Positions 44,647 to 53,152 of a stretch of 64,000 bases of DNA are shown piece by piece. The stretch's first letter is position 1; each line of letters starts with the position of its first letter. Source of the DNA: an uncultured Armatimonadota bacterium (GTDB taxonomy: Bacteria; Armatimonadota; Fimbriimonadia; Fimbriimonadales; Fimbriimonadaceae); the NCBI GenBank assembly GCA_903927025.1, contig CAIYLG010000052.1, positions 223,808 through 287,807 of the forward strand, given 5' to 3'. The notes beneath the pieces were generated by a model. It saw only the letters and a program-made list of their open reading frames with translations. It was not told the origin of the DNA and did no database searches. The translations under genes were made by a program, and so were the position numbers.

Positions 44647-46006
44647 TCCACCACTTCCTAAAATCGCGCCCTTGCTTTTCTGGCAGGTCACGGAACTCAG
44701 TCCATCCGTTCTTCATCGGGTGCTGTGCCATTTTTGACATCGGCAATAGCTTCAAGCCGGTGCGCCAGCGAAGGCCGCTGGTGGCTCCAAAGACGAACAT
44801 GGACCAAGGAATGGGTTCCTTGAGGACCCCTTTCCGCACCGCCTCTTCGCGAAGCTGTAGCAACATTCGCGGGATGGGGATTTTGACCGGGCAAACCTCT
44901 TCGCAGGAGCCACAGAGCGTGGAAGCCTTTGCCACATCTGGCAACTGCTCCACACCTTCTAGCGCCGGAGCAAGGACGGCACCAAGCGGTCCCGAGTAAA
45001 CGTGCCCATAGGCGTGCCCGCTCACCTGGCGGTATACGGGGCACACATTGAGACAGGCGCCACATCGGATGCAGCGCAGGATCTCTCGGTACGGGCCATT
45101 GAGCACCTTGGTGCGGCCGTTGTCCAAGATGACGAGATGAACGTTTGACGGACCGTCGTTTTCATCCTTGCGTCTTGGGCCAGAGATCATATGAACGTAA
45201 ACCGTCATCCGCTGGCCGGTTGCGGAACCCGCGAGGAGCCGGAGGAAGAGGGGAAGGTCTCCCTCGCTGGGAAGAATCTTCTCAAGGCCCATCACCGCGA
45301 TGTGGGTGTCCGGAGCAGTGGTGGACAGTCGGTTGTTTCCTTCATTCTCAACCAGCACCAGCCGTCCGCTTTGAGCGATGGCGAAGTTGATGCCGCTGAT
45401 GCCAATCTTTGCTTCTTTGAAGCGATCCCGAAGGTGTCGGCGAGCCTGAGCCGCCAGCTCTTCTGGAGACTCGGTGTATGGACCCAAGCCTTCACGGGAA
45501 AAGCTCTCTGCCACCTGTCGCTTGTTCTTATGGATGATTGGGGTGACGAGGTGGCTGGGAGTGTCGTGGTCAATCTGAATGACGTACTCGCCTAAGTCCG
45601 TTTCCACCACCTCGTAACCTTTCTCGATGAGGTGCTCGTTGAGGTGGATCTCCTCTGTCGCCATCGACTTCGCCTTAACGATCGTGCTGCCGACCGGTGC
45701 CGCTTCTTCGCACAATCGGGCAATCAAGTTTCGTGCCGATTCCGCATCTTTTGCCCAATGAACCTGAATGCCGTTCATCTTGCACTTTGCCTCAAGCTGA
45801 ACGAGGAGGCTGGAGATGTTGTCCAGCACGAACTCTTTAATTTGGGCGGCTTGAGTTCGGGCCCCTTCCACATCGTGGAAGGCAATTTCTAGGGTTGGAA
45901 TTCTAGATTCTGTTTTTGACTTGCTTGCGGCACGGACACTCTTCGTCGTTTCTGCGGTGACGCCTCTTGCGAATGCCTCAACGCTCGGCTTCTTTCCCTT
46001 TGGCAT
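44633..46006 (-). CDS. lutB: L-lactate utilisation iron-sulfur protein LutB
   Basis: This 457-residue protein has a LUD domain (GISGINFAIAQSGRLVLVENEGNNRLS) followed by two 4Fe-4S motifs, CIRCGACLNVCPVYRQ and CGSCEEVCPVKIP, and a LutB C-terminal region (MAQHPMKNGW). It carries electrons from lactate oxidation. A 5'-terminal stretch of about 35 residues rich in Lys/Ser precedes the conserved part. It overlaps lutC and is fused by 1 bp spacing to lutA (ATG A overlap at 46006), indicating one transcript. Confidence 0.94.
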   Translation of the reverse strand: MPKGKKPSVEAFARGVTAETTKSVRAASKSKTESRIPTLEIAFHDVEGARTQAAQIKEFVLDNISSLLVQLEAKCKMNGIQVHWAKDAESARNLIARLCEEAAPVGSTIVKAKSMATEEIHLNEHLIEKGYEVVETDLGEYVIQIDHDTPSHLVTPIIHKNKRQVAESFSREGLGPYTESPEELAAQARRHLRDRFKEAKIGISGINFAIAQSGRLVLVENEGNNRLSTTAPDTHIAVMGLEKILPSEGDLPLFLRLLAGSATGQRMTVYVHMISGPRRKDENDGPSNVHLVILDNGRTKVLNGPYREILRCIRCGACLNVCPVYRQVSGHAYGHVYSGPLGAVLAPALEGVEQLPDVAKASTLCGSCEEVCPVKIPIPRMLLQLREEAVRKGVLKEPIPWSMFVFGATSGLRWRTGLKLLPMSKMAQHPMKNGWTEFRDLPEKQGRDFRKWWNGRS

Positions 46007-46821
46007 CAGGCAATACCTTCTGCGAGGAGTTCTGCAAAGTGGCGCGTGCGAAGCGGGATCTTATGTCTCTTGATCAGACCGTTGAGGTGGAGCAGGCATC
46101 CCATATCTCCACTCACGATCTCTTCGGCGCCCGAGTCGACAATATTGTGAAGCTTCTCCATTCCAATCCCGGCGGAGATGCTGTTGTGGGTGGCGCAAAA
46201 GGCGCCTCCAAAGCCACAGCACTGCTCCTGCTGGCCAAACTCCATCATCTCGATCCACGGCAGACTGGAAACCAGCATTGCCTGTTCATCCTTGAGGCCG
46301 ATGGCACGTCCGTGACAGGCGCGGTGCAGGGCAATTTTTCGCCTTGCGGGCAAGGTCTTAACGGTTACTTTCCACTCGGAAATCTTTAGTTGATGCACCA
46401 GGAACTCTGAGAGTTCAAACACCAGAGGGTGATGCATGCCTTCATAAAGCATCGGGTATCCCTCTCGGACCATGGCGGAGCAGGATCCGCTCGGTGCGAC
46501 GACGGGTTCAGGGTGCTCCAGTAGCGCGCGCATCGTAAAGCCTGCCGCCTGACGAGCGGCGGTCCAGTCGCCCGAATTAAAAGGGGGCTGACCGCAACAG
46601 GTTTGGTCCTTGTCGAACAGCACTTCGCAGCCGGCATGCTCCAACACTCGGACGCTAGCGATCCCGACTTCGCCAAAGAAGCTGTCTACAAGGCACGTGA
46701 GCATGAGGCGAACGCGCTGTTTGCCCCCGATTGGGTTTAAGGATCGGAGGTCCTCGCCGATCTCTGCCTTGGATGACACGAAGGTGAGCGTACCCCGTGA
46801 GTTTGACGGGACGTGGTTCAC
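46006..46821 (-). CDS. lutA: L-lactate utilisation protein LutA (CCG domains)
   Basis: The protein has the two cysteine-rich CCG domains (TCCGQPPFNSG, QCCGFGGAFC) and MLTCLVDSFFGEVGIASVRVLEHAGCEV, which is where LutA usually begins. The frame is open for 39 further codons to a GTG at 46821, 14 bp after the GH20 stop. The start may be 46821 or ATG 46704, and no ribosome site decides it. It works with LutB and LutC in L-lactate oxidation. Confidence 0.92.
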   Translation of the reverse strand: MNHVPSNSRGTLTFVSSKAEIGEDLRSLNPIGGKQRVRLMLTCLVDSFFGEVGIASVRVLEHAGCEVLFDKDQTCCGQPPFNSGDWTAARQAAGFTMRALLEHPEPVVAPSGSCSAMVREGYPMLYEGMHHPLVFELSEFLVHQLKISEWKVTVKTLPARRKIALHRACHGRAIGLKDEQAMLVSSLPWIEMMEFGQQEQCCGFGGAFCATHNSISAGIGMEKLHNIVDSGAEEIVSGDMGCLLHLNGLIKRHKIPLRTRHFAELLAEGIA

Positions 46822-46835
46822 ACGTCCCGTTTCAT

Positions 46836-49088
46836 TCAGTTTGAAGTCGGGTAGAAAACCAGACTGTCGGCGCTGACTAGGTCAGCTTCGCCGGGAGCCT
46901 TCACGCGCAGCGCAAGTGCGGCCGCTCCGCCTCCCTGGTAGTAGCCAACTTCGATCTTGTGCCAACCTTTCGGAAGCCAAATGCTTCCTGTTTTCTCGGA
47001 CGCCGAGTGAGGGCCATCGTTGTCGATAGCTACTGCGCCACCAACCTTGAGCCAAGACCCATCATCAGAGGACAGCCCGAATAGGTACGAGCCGGATTTC
47101 TCCGCCCTGAAGTACCCGTTAAGGTGGATGGCGTAGAACTCCTGTCGCTTCGCCATCGAGATTCCGATCTGATCAAGATCGCCGGTGGTGATCGGCTGGA
47201 GCTTGCTGAAGTCCGGCACTTTGCTCCACTCACCCTCGTAGTAGGCTGCCTTCCATCCCTGCTTTGGGGAGGTCACGGACTCTTCGGTAACGGGACGGCA
47301 GTCCACCTTGGCGACTTCGCCTGGCTTTCCGGCCGGAGTGACGTAGGCGAAGTTGACGGTCGTTAGCTTGGTGACTGGGATCGGTGCCTTGTAGATCGGT
47401 GATTTGCCATTTGGGACGGTACCGTCTGTCGTGTATCGCAGGTAGCCGGGCATCTGCGAATCTTGGATCGCGCTCACGTTGGCTTTGCCTTCGAAGATAA
47501 GGGCCGATGACTGGACACGAGGAGCCGGGAGGTAGTAGCTGGAACCTAATCGATCTAGCCGTGGGAAGATCGAAGACAGTCGCGGCAGGAACTCATTGAT
47601 GTCCCGTCCCTTTTTGGGCGACCAAAGCACTTCTGCCATCGCGCCCATTCGGGGCCAAATCATGTACTCGGCGCGAGCTTCGGTGGGGATCCACTCCGTC
47701 CAAACGTTTGCCTGTCCGCCAAGTACATGCTTGGCTTCCGCACGAGTTAAAACAGGTGGGACCGGCTCAAACGTGTAGACGTGCTCGGTGGATTGGCCCG
47801 CATAGGCCGCATCAAAGTAGGCGTGAGTACCGGGCGACATCACAACGTCGTGGCCGGACTTTGCAGCGGCGGTGCCGCCATCCATTCCGCGCCAAGACAT
47901 CACCGTTGCCCCGGATGCGAGGCCGCCTTCGAGGATTTCATCCCATCCGATCAAGCGTCGGCCCTTGCTGGCCAGATACTTGTCGATGCGGCGAATGAAG
48001 TAGCTCTGGAGTTCCTCTTCGTTCTTTAGACCCTCCTTGTGCATCTTCTCTTGACAGAGAGGACATCGGTGCCAATAGACCTTGTCGACTTCGTCTCCGC
48101 CAACATGGATCCACTTTGAGGGGAACAGGGCCATTACCTCGTTGAGCACGTCTTCAACGAAGGCGAAAGTCTTCTCATTGCCAACGCAATAGACGTTGGA
48201 GGCGGGCTGACCTTTAAGTGGAGGGGCGGGCTGTCCCTTGCACATGAGGGCAGGGTAAGCGGCGAACACTGGCATCGTGTGCCCGGGCATCTCGATCTCA
48301 GGGACAATGTTCACGCCGAGATCATCGGCGTACTTCACGATCTCTTTGACCTGCTGCTTGGTGTAGAAACCGCCGTATTTGGGCAGCCCGCTGCTCGGGT
48401 CAAACCGCATCTTGCTTTGATCCCAGCCGGTGGTGATGCCGTAGCGCCAGGCGCCGACGCTGGTGAGCTTGGGGTACTTGGAAATTTCGATTCGCCATCC
48501 GCCATCGTCCACTAGGTGCCAGTGGAACGTGTTCATCTTCATCATCGCGATGTAGCCGATGTACTTCTCGATGAAGGCGGAATTGAAAAAGTGCCGGCTG
48601 ACATCCAGGTGCATTCCGCGCCAGGAGAATCGGGGAACGTCGCGAATGTCGATCGCTGGGACTTTCCATTCCGTCTTGGAAGGCTTGGGGCCCTCGATAG
48701 CGGCAGGCAAGAGCTGTCGCAGGGTCTGAGTGGCGTAAAGGGCTCCTGCCTTGTCGCTAAACCAAATCTGAATCCCGTCCGCTCCCGCATGAAGTCGATA
48801 TTCGCTGGCGGCGATGATGTGGGGGTTGGACTTGATGTACCGAATCGAACCCGCGGAGCCGGAGTGAGTGCCGTGCTTCAGCGTAAAACCGGCTCCCTTG
48901 GCCAACAGGGAGTTCAGTAAGTTGCCCCCTGCGCTGTGGGAAGGGTCGATGAGCACCGTTGAACGACGAATCACAAACGGCCCGTCGGATCCGGCGTGCA
49001 TCGAGACCGGTTTTGGAACGATCATGGGAAGCTGCGGCTGCGTCGTCGCGGCGGCAGAAGAGAGGATTAAGGCCAGGGCAAAACTCAC
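46836..49088 (-). CDS. GH20 beta-N-acetylhexosaminidase with PA14 domain
   Basis: This 750-residue exported enzyme has a signal (LALILSSAAATTQPQL), a GH20 N-terminal domain of about 120 residues and the catalytic barrel with RGMHLDVSRHF, MKMNTFHWHLVDDGGWR and HVGGDEVDK, whose D332-E333 is the substrate-assisted catalytic pair. A PA14-like module lies at about 620-745 (FRAEKSGSYLFGLSSDDGSWLKVGG). It removes terminal beta-GlcNAc or GalNAc from chitin-derived or peptidoglycan-derived chains. It lies directly upstream of lutA; co-transcription is possible but functionally odd. Confidence 0.93.
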   Translation of the reverse strand: MSFALALILSSAAATTQPQLPMIVPKPVSMHAGSDGPFVIRRSTVLIDPSHSAGGNLLNSLLAKGAGFTLKHGTHSGSAGSIRYIKSNPHIIAASEYRLHAGADGIQIWFSDKAGALYATQTLRQLLPAAIEGPKPSKTEWKVPAIDIRDVPRFSWRGMHLDVSRHFFNSAFIEKYIGYIAMMKMNTFHWHLVDDGGWRIEISKYPKLTSVGAWRYGITTGWDQSKMRFDPSSGLPKYGGFYTKQQVKEIVKYADDLGVNIVPEIEMPGHTMPVFAAYPALMCKGQPAPPLKGQPASNVYCVGNEKTFAFVEDVLNEVMALFPSKWIHVGGDEVDKVYWHRCPLCQEKMHKEGLKNEEELQSYFIRRIDKYLASKGRRLIGWDEILEGGLASGATVMSWRGMDGGTAAAKSGHDVVMSPGTHAYFDAAYAGQSTEHVYTFEPVPPVLTRAEAKHVLGGQANVWTEWIPTEARAEYMIWPRMGAMAEVLWSPKKGRDINEFLPRLSSIFPRLDRLGSSYYLPAPRVQSSALIFEGKANVSAIQDSQMPGYLRYTTDGTVPNGKSPIYKAPIPVTKLTTVNFAYVTPAGKPGEVAKVDCRPVTEESVTSPKQGWKAAYYEGEWSKVPDFSKLQPITTGDLDQIGISMAKRQEFYAIHLNGYFRAEKSGSYLFGLSSDDGSWLKVGGAVAIDNDGPHSASEKTGSIWLPKGWHKIEVGYYQGGGAAALALRVKAPGEADLVSADSLVFYPTSN

Positions 49089-49143
49089 AACGCTCGCATT
49101 CTACACCTCGCGCCATTTAGAACGGCTAAAATAGAAGAAGCAC

Positions 49144-49219
<76 letters not shown>

Positions 49220-49427
49220 ACTTTTCGTTTAACCTAGAATAATCGAAGGGCCCGACAATCCTAGGTCGGATCTTCTCTTGACTGTGGAAGATGAGTGACT
49301 GCAACTAGCGTGCTGGGTTCAAATGACTGGCTTGGTCCGCTACCAAGTGGAACGTGGTTCGCTGGTTCGAACCGGTAGTCGGGGCCGTAGTATTCATTGC
49401 TAGTCGCAATTTTGATCCACTGGGTTC

Positions 49428-49772
49428 CTAGGGTTTGCCTCGAGCCGCATTGTGCAGATCTTCGAGCACGTTCCAGTCAACCTCGAAGTCGATCCTCTCA
49501 AGAAGCATCGAGATTTGCTGCTCGTTGCCTGCGTCGTACCCAAACTTGGCCTCGTATGCGCTGGTGTAACGGTTGAGCCAGTAGTAGCGATTGTAGAGAA
49601 GATCGTCGGGTGCTAGGTCTTTGCCGATCTGGCCATCTGAAAGAGCCAAAAACACGCGGAGAGCCGGCCCGCAGGCTTCGTCGTGGAATGGTTCGATCGC
49701 CATGTCAGGGGGTGGCACGGCGACGCGATCAAGAGCGAGCTGCACTTCCTCGGGGGTCAGCATTCGAGGCAT
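49428..49772 (-). CDS. Small soluble protein of unknown function
   Basis: This 114-residue, acidic, mostly helical protein has no signal or membrane segment (LLYNRYYWLNRYTSAYEAKFGY; ISMLLERIDFEVDWNVLEDLH). It is not recognised. It stands alone between tRNA-Arg and a pseudopilin gene, on the minus strand. Regular codon use and the complete start-stop frame are the only evidence that it is real. Confidence 0.5.
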   Translation of the reverse strand: MPRMLTPEEVQLALDRVAVPPPDMAIEPFHDEACGPALRVFLALSDGQIGKDLAPDDLLYNRYYWLNRYTSAYEAKFGYDAGNEQQISMLLERIDFEVDWNVLEDLHNAARGKP

Positions 49773-49955
49773 GGCTCACTATACGGTCAACCTGATCTGG
49801 AGTGCTAGGATCAGGCGTGGATTCCCTTGATTAGCGAGCACGAGGGCGTCAAAAGAAGACGTTGCACCCCCTTTAACTTCGAAACCGACTCGGCAGCGCC
49901 TTGCCCCTTCATGCTGCCCAAGGGGGGGCAATACATGGACGCGCGAGCTGATAGG

Positions 49956-50690
49956 CTACAGGACCTGAGTGGTTGAGTCTGGTGGCCAGACCTCTCCAGG
50001 GAATAAGTAAACGAACGGGTAGTCGTTCACTTTGCTTGGATCGACAGTAAGCGTCCACTTGTCTCCTACCAGATACATGTGCTGCACCTTACTGCTGCTT
50101 AGTCGAAACACTGAGCCATCCGATCGCAGCGCAGTCCAAAATGTCGCGGGATCTGTGAGATTATTGTTGACAGTGTGGTTCCAGTCCCAAGCCAACACGT
50201 TCGTCGGGCGGGGGATGTAGGAGTACTTGCCTAATTTGGAAGAGCGTTCAGTCAAGTCAATCGTAAACTTGGACATGTAGTCAATTCGCGACGGGCCCAA
50301 GTTCGCGGAATAGATGGGAGGAACGCGTGGGCAGTGGCCAACTTCCAGATTCAACCCGTATTGCCGAAGTGGATGAGGGAGGGTTCGACTTATGCCCGTC
50401 GCTGGGTCAGTTGAAAACTGGAGCTCCGTAAAATTGACTGGCGGCAGGAAGCCGTCGGCGTCGGATTCGTACAGCTCAACACTTCGGCCTGCGGCGTGCA
50501 GATGACTGACACAAAGCGCGACATTTCCGCGCTCCTTGGCTTGTGCCATTACTGGAAAAAGGATGGCCGCCAACATCCCGATGATAGCGATCACAGCCAA
50601 CAATTGGACAAAAGTGAATCCTGCTGTTTGCCTCAGGCGGTTGGTGACTGTCGGTCGATTTGGGATATCTAAGTGCGTCGAGAGTGCCAT
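49956..50690 (-). CDS. Pseudopilin (prepilin-like) with Gln in place of Glu5
   Basis: This protein of about 244 residues has the prepilin segment TAGFTFVQLLAVIAIIGML followed by AAILFPVMAQAKERGN. The conserved Glu at position 5 of the mature pilin is Gln here (FTFVQ). The remainder (VALCVSHLHAAGRSVELYESDADGFLP) resembles the DUF1559-like globular domain, but the usual DGH phrase is not seen. ATG 50690 is preceded by GGAG at 7 nt, which decides it over an upstream in-frame start. It is divergent from the efflux operon. Confidence 0.82.
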   Translation of the reverse strand: MALSTHLDIPNRPTVTNRLRQTAGFTFVQLLAVIAIIGMLAAILFPVMAQAKERGNVALCVSHLHAAGRSVELYESDADGFLPPVNFTELQFSTDPATGISRTLPHPLRQYGLNLEVGHCPRVPPIYSANLGPSRIDYMSKFTIDLTERSSKLGKYSYIPRPTNVLAWDWNHTVNNNLTDPATFWTALRSDGSVFRLSSSKVQHMYLVGDKWTLTVDPSKVNDYPFVYLFPGEVWPPDSTTQVL

Positions 50691-50995
50691 GATCAGTCTC
50701 CGAATCAAGGGAAGTCACATTTGCCACCCGAGATTTGCCGCCTATAGATATCCTTGCCCCGCGTGGTTGGTTGCACACGGTTTCTTCGCAACCCCAACTG
50801 GACATCGCCGTGCCTCATCGCCCTGATGGACATTGACATTCGAGAATTACCTCGGTTCTGTCTTTGAGGTGAGGCGAGGAACTCCATTGGAGGTACGTCC
50901 GCATCCGCAAGCAAAAGGAAATCGACTAGGACATCGGCTACGGAGTGCCTTGCTCATAATTGCGTCATCTTTGTGGGATAACTTGTCCTGAACGA

Positions 50996-51673
50996 ATGAA
51001 AATTCTGATCGTCGAAGACGATGCCGAGATAGCGATGGCTGTCCGGGAGGGGTTGGACGACGCGGGGTACACAACTCACGTGGTGCGTGATGGCGAGCGT
51101 GCGCTAAAAGTAGCTGAGACAACCGCTTATTCGCTCATAGTGCTGGACTTGATGCTTCCGTCGATGGACGGCATGGAGATCTGCCGCCGGCTCCGCCGGG
51201 CGCGACACAACCTCCCGATCCTAATGGTGACGGCGCGAGACACGATTCCCGAGCGAATTGCTGGACTTGAAGCAGGCGCAGACGACTACCTTGTCAAGCC
51301 GTTTTCTTTCGACGAGCTCTTGGCACGAATCCGGGCATTGCTTCGCCGCGAAAACGTCGTCAAGTCCGGCCGCATCGAAATAGCGGATCTTGCCGTCGAC
51401 ACCCACGCTCGCACCGCTTCGCGGGCAGGTCGGGAGATCCCGCTAACCGGGAGGGAGTACACCCTTCTTGAAGCACTGGCGGGCCACCAGGGACAGGTGC
51501 TCTCTCGAGAGGCGATCCAGGAAAGGGTCTGGTCGGACGACATCAGCGTCTCCAACACCGTGGATGTTTGTATCAAGAACTTAAGGAAGAAGATCGATGA
51601 CGGATTCGAGGACAAGCTGATCCATACGGTCTACGGCCTTGGGTATGTGCTGCGAGAGGAATTGACCACGTGA
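50996..51673 (+). CDS. OmpR-family response regulator of the efflux operon
   Basis: This 225-residue protein has a receiver domain with phosphoacceptor Asp51 (LIVLDLMLPSMDG) and acidic EDD at 7-9, and a C-terminal OmpR winged helix (PLTGREYTLLEALAGHQGQVLSR, NTVDVCIKNLRKKI). It is of the CusR/QseB type. The stop overlaps the kinase start as GTGA (51670-51673). It probably activates the downstream efflux genes. ATG 50996 follows directly from the receiver start. Confidence 0.95.
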   Translation: MKILIVEDDAEIAMAVREGLDDAGYTTHVVRDGERALKVAETTAYSLIVLDLMLPSMDGMEICRRLRRARHNLPILMVTARDTIPERIAGLEAGADDYLVKPFSFDELLARIRALLRRENVVKSGRIEIADLAVDTHARTASRAGREIPLTGREYTLLEALAGHQGQVLSREAIQERVWSDDISVSNTVDVCIKNLRKKIDDGFEDKLIHTVYGLGYVLREELTT

Positions 51674-53079
51674 TCCGGACGCGCCTAACGGTGTGGAATA
51701 CGGTGGTTCTAGCAACAGTTCTCACCTTAGTCGGCTTGGTGGCGTTTGTTTACACGCGAGTCGGCCTCTACGGAGCGGTCGACCAAGAACTTAACATTCG
51801 CGCCGACTTCCTGACGTCGACATTCCAAAACCTCCCGAAAACGCCCCCTAAGAGCCCTCCGATGTCGACTGCACAGCCAGTTGGTGTTGATCCAGCGCAG
51901 TTCCGCAAGATTGAGTTCGAATACTACATCATTCGCCCTCGCCTCAATCTCGTTGGTTTCACGGGGACTCCGATGGACGGTGGCCCTTGGGATATTGCAG
52001 CCGCCAACCGATCGCTTAAGGGAAATAGAGAGCTGTTTGACTATCGAATCGAAGGTCGCCGGGTGAGAGTTCTCTCTCTACCTTTATACAAGGACGGACG
52101 TCTTGCTGGCTCAGCCCAACTTGCGGCCAATTTGGAGCATGCCGATCAGGCAGTGGCGAATCTTGGGCGTGTACTTCTACTTCTGTTGCCACTCGCACTG
52201 CTTTTGACGGGAGTGGCTGGAGTCTGGCTGACGCGTAGAGCATTGCGCCCAGTTGGGGAGTTCGCCGATGCAGCAGGACGCATCGGAGCGACGAACTTCT
52301 CGGGTCGGATGCCGGTCATCGGCACGGACGAATTCGCTCACCTGGGCAGCGTGTTCAACGCGATGCTTGATCGGCTTGAGACCGCTTTCCGGAACCTCGA
52401 AGCGGCGAACAAATCGCAAAGACAATTTGTCGCGGACGCTTCGCACGAATTGAAGACGCCGCTCACCGCGATGCGGACTCGACTTGGCATAGCTTCGCAA
52501 AAGGTTCAAACGCCCGAGAAGTACGTGGATCACCTCAATTCGCTGACGCGCTCAACGGAGAAGATGTCGTCGATTGTCAATGATCTCCTCTTACTGGCTC
52601 GAGCCGACGAAGGTATGTTGCTTGGCAGACGCCGCACAATTCCTGTTGGATCCCTTGCGGAAGAGGCAGCTTCCATCGTTGAGGAAGCATATGGGCGCGA
52701 GATCGAGCGTCAGGTGGAGGATAACCTAAAGGTCTCAGCGGACGCAGACGGGCTTTCCCGAGTGCTCACGAATCTACTTGACAACGCGGCTCGCCATACG
52801 CCGGAAGATGGCTTGATTATCCTTAAGGCTATGAATCGCAACCAAACTGTTGTTATCCAGGTTACCGACACCGGAAGTGGCATACCTCACGAGCACCTTC
52901 CCCGGGTCTTTGATCGTTTCTACCGAGTCGATGCCTCTCGCGAACGCGAGACAGGAGGGACCGGGCTGGGGCTCGCGCTCGTCAAGGCGATTGTCGAAGC
53001 ACACCACGGCACGGTGAGCATCGCGAGCGATGTCAGCAGAGGTACGACCGTTACAATCAAGCTACCAACTGGCAGATAG
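51670..53079 (+). CDS. Sensor histidine kinase of the efflux operon
   Basis: This 469-residue inner-membrane kinase has an N-terminal transmembrane helix (about 10-29), a periplasmic loop of about 130 residues, a second helix near 160-180 (LLLLLPLALLLTGVAGVW) and a HAMP domain. The phosphoacceptor is His259 in ADASHELKTPLTAM. The ATPase domain has N, G1 and G2 boxes (NLLDNAARHTP, DTGSGIP, GGTGLGLAL). The start is GTG overlapping the regulator stop. The loop is the probable sensor; the stimulus is unknown, perhaps a metal, drug or envelope stress. Confidence 0.95.
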   Translation: MIRTRLTVWNTVVLATVLTLVGLVAFVYTRVGLYGAVDQELNIRADFLTSTFQNLPKTPPKSPPMSTAQPVGVDPAQFRKIEFEYYIIRPRLNLVGFTGTPMDGGPWDIAAANRSLKGNRELFDYRIEGRRVRVLSLPLYKDGRLAGSAQLAANLEHADQAVANLGRVLLLLLPLALLLTGVAGVWLTRRALRPVGEFADAAGRIGATNFSGRMPVIGTDEFAHLGSVFNAMLDRLETAFRNLEAANKSQRQFVADASHELKTPLTAMRTRLGIASQKVQTPEKYVDHLNSLTRSTEKMSSIVNDLLLLARADEGMLLGRRRTIPVGSLAEEAASIVEEAYGREIERQVEDNLKVSADADGLSRVLTNLLDNAARHTPEDGLIILKAMNRNQTVVIQVTDTGSGIPHEHLPRVFDRFYRVDASRERETGGTGLGLALVKAIVEAHHGTVSIASDVSRGTTVTIKLPTGR

Positions 53080-53152
53080 CTCTCTGGCCGGCAATCCTCA
53101 TTTTTGACTCATTTCTCGCCTCCAGACTCTTAAGGAGTTAAGGAGATGAGAA

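Noticed and set aside
49310..49400. Possible second tRNA after tRNA-Arg, because of a GGTTCGAACC stretch
   Set aside because: The stretch is a simple palindrome; no matching acceptor, D-arm or anticodon stem could be built.
49900..49945. GC-rich stem (TTGCCCCTT with AAGGGGGGGCAA) after the second pseudopilin
   Set aside because: The arms differ by three extra G and no U-tract follows, so it was not called as a terminator.
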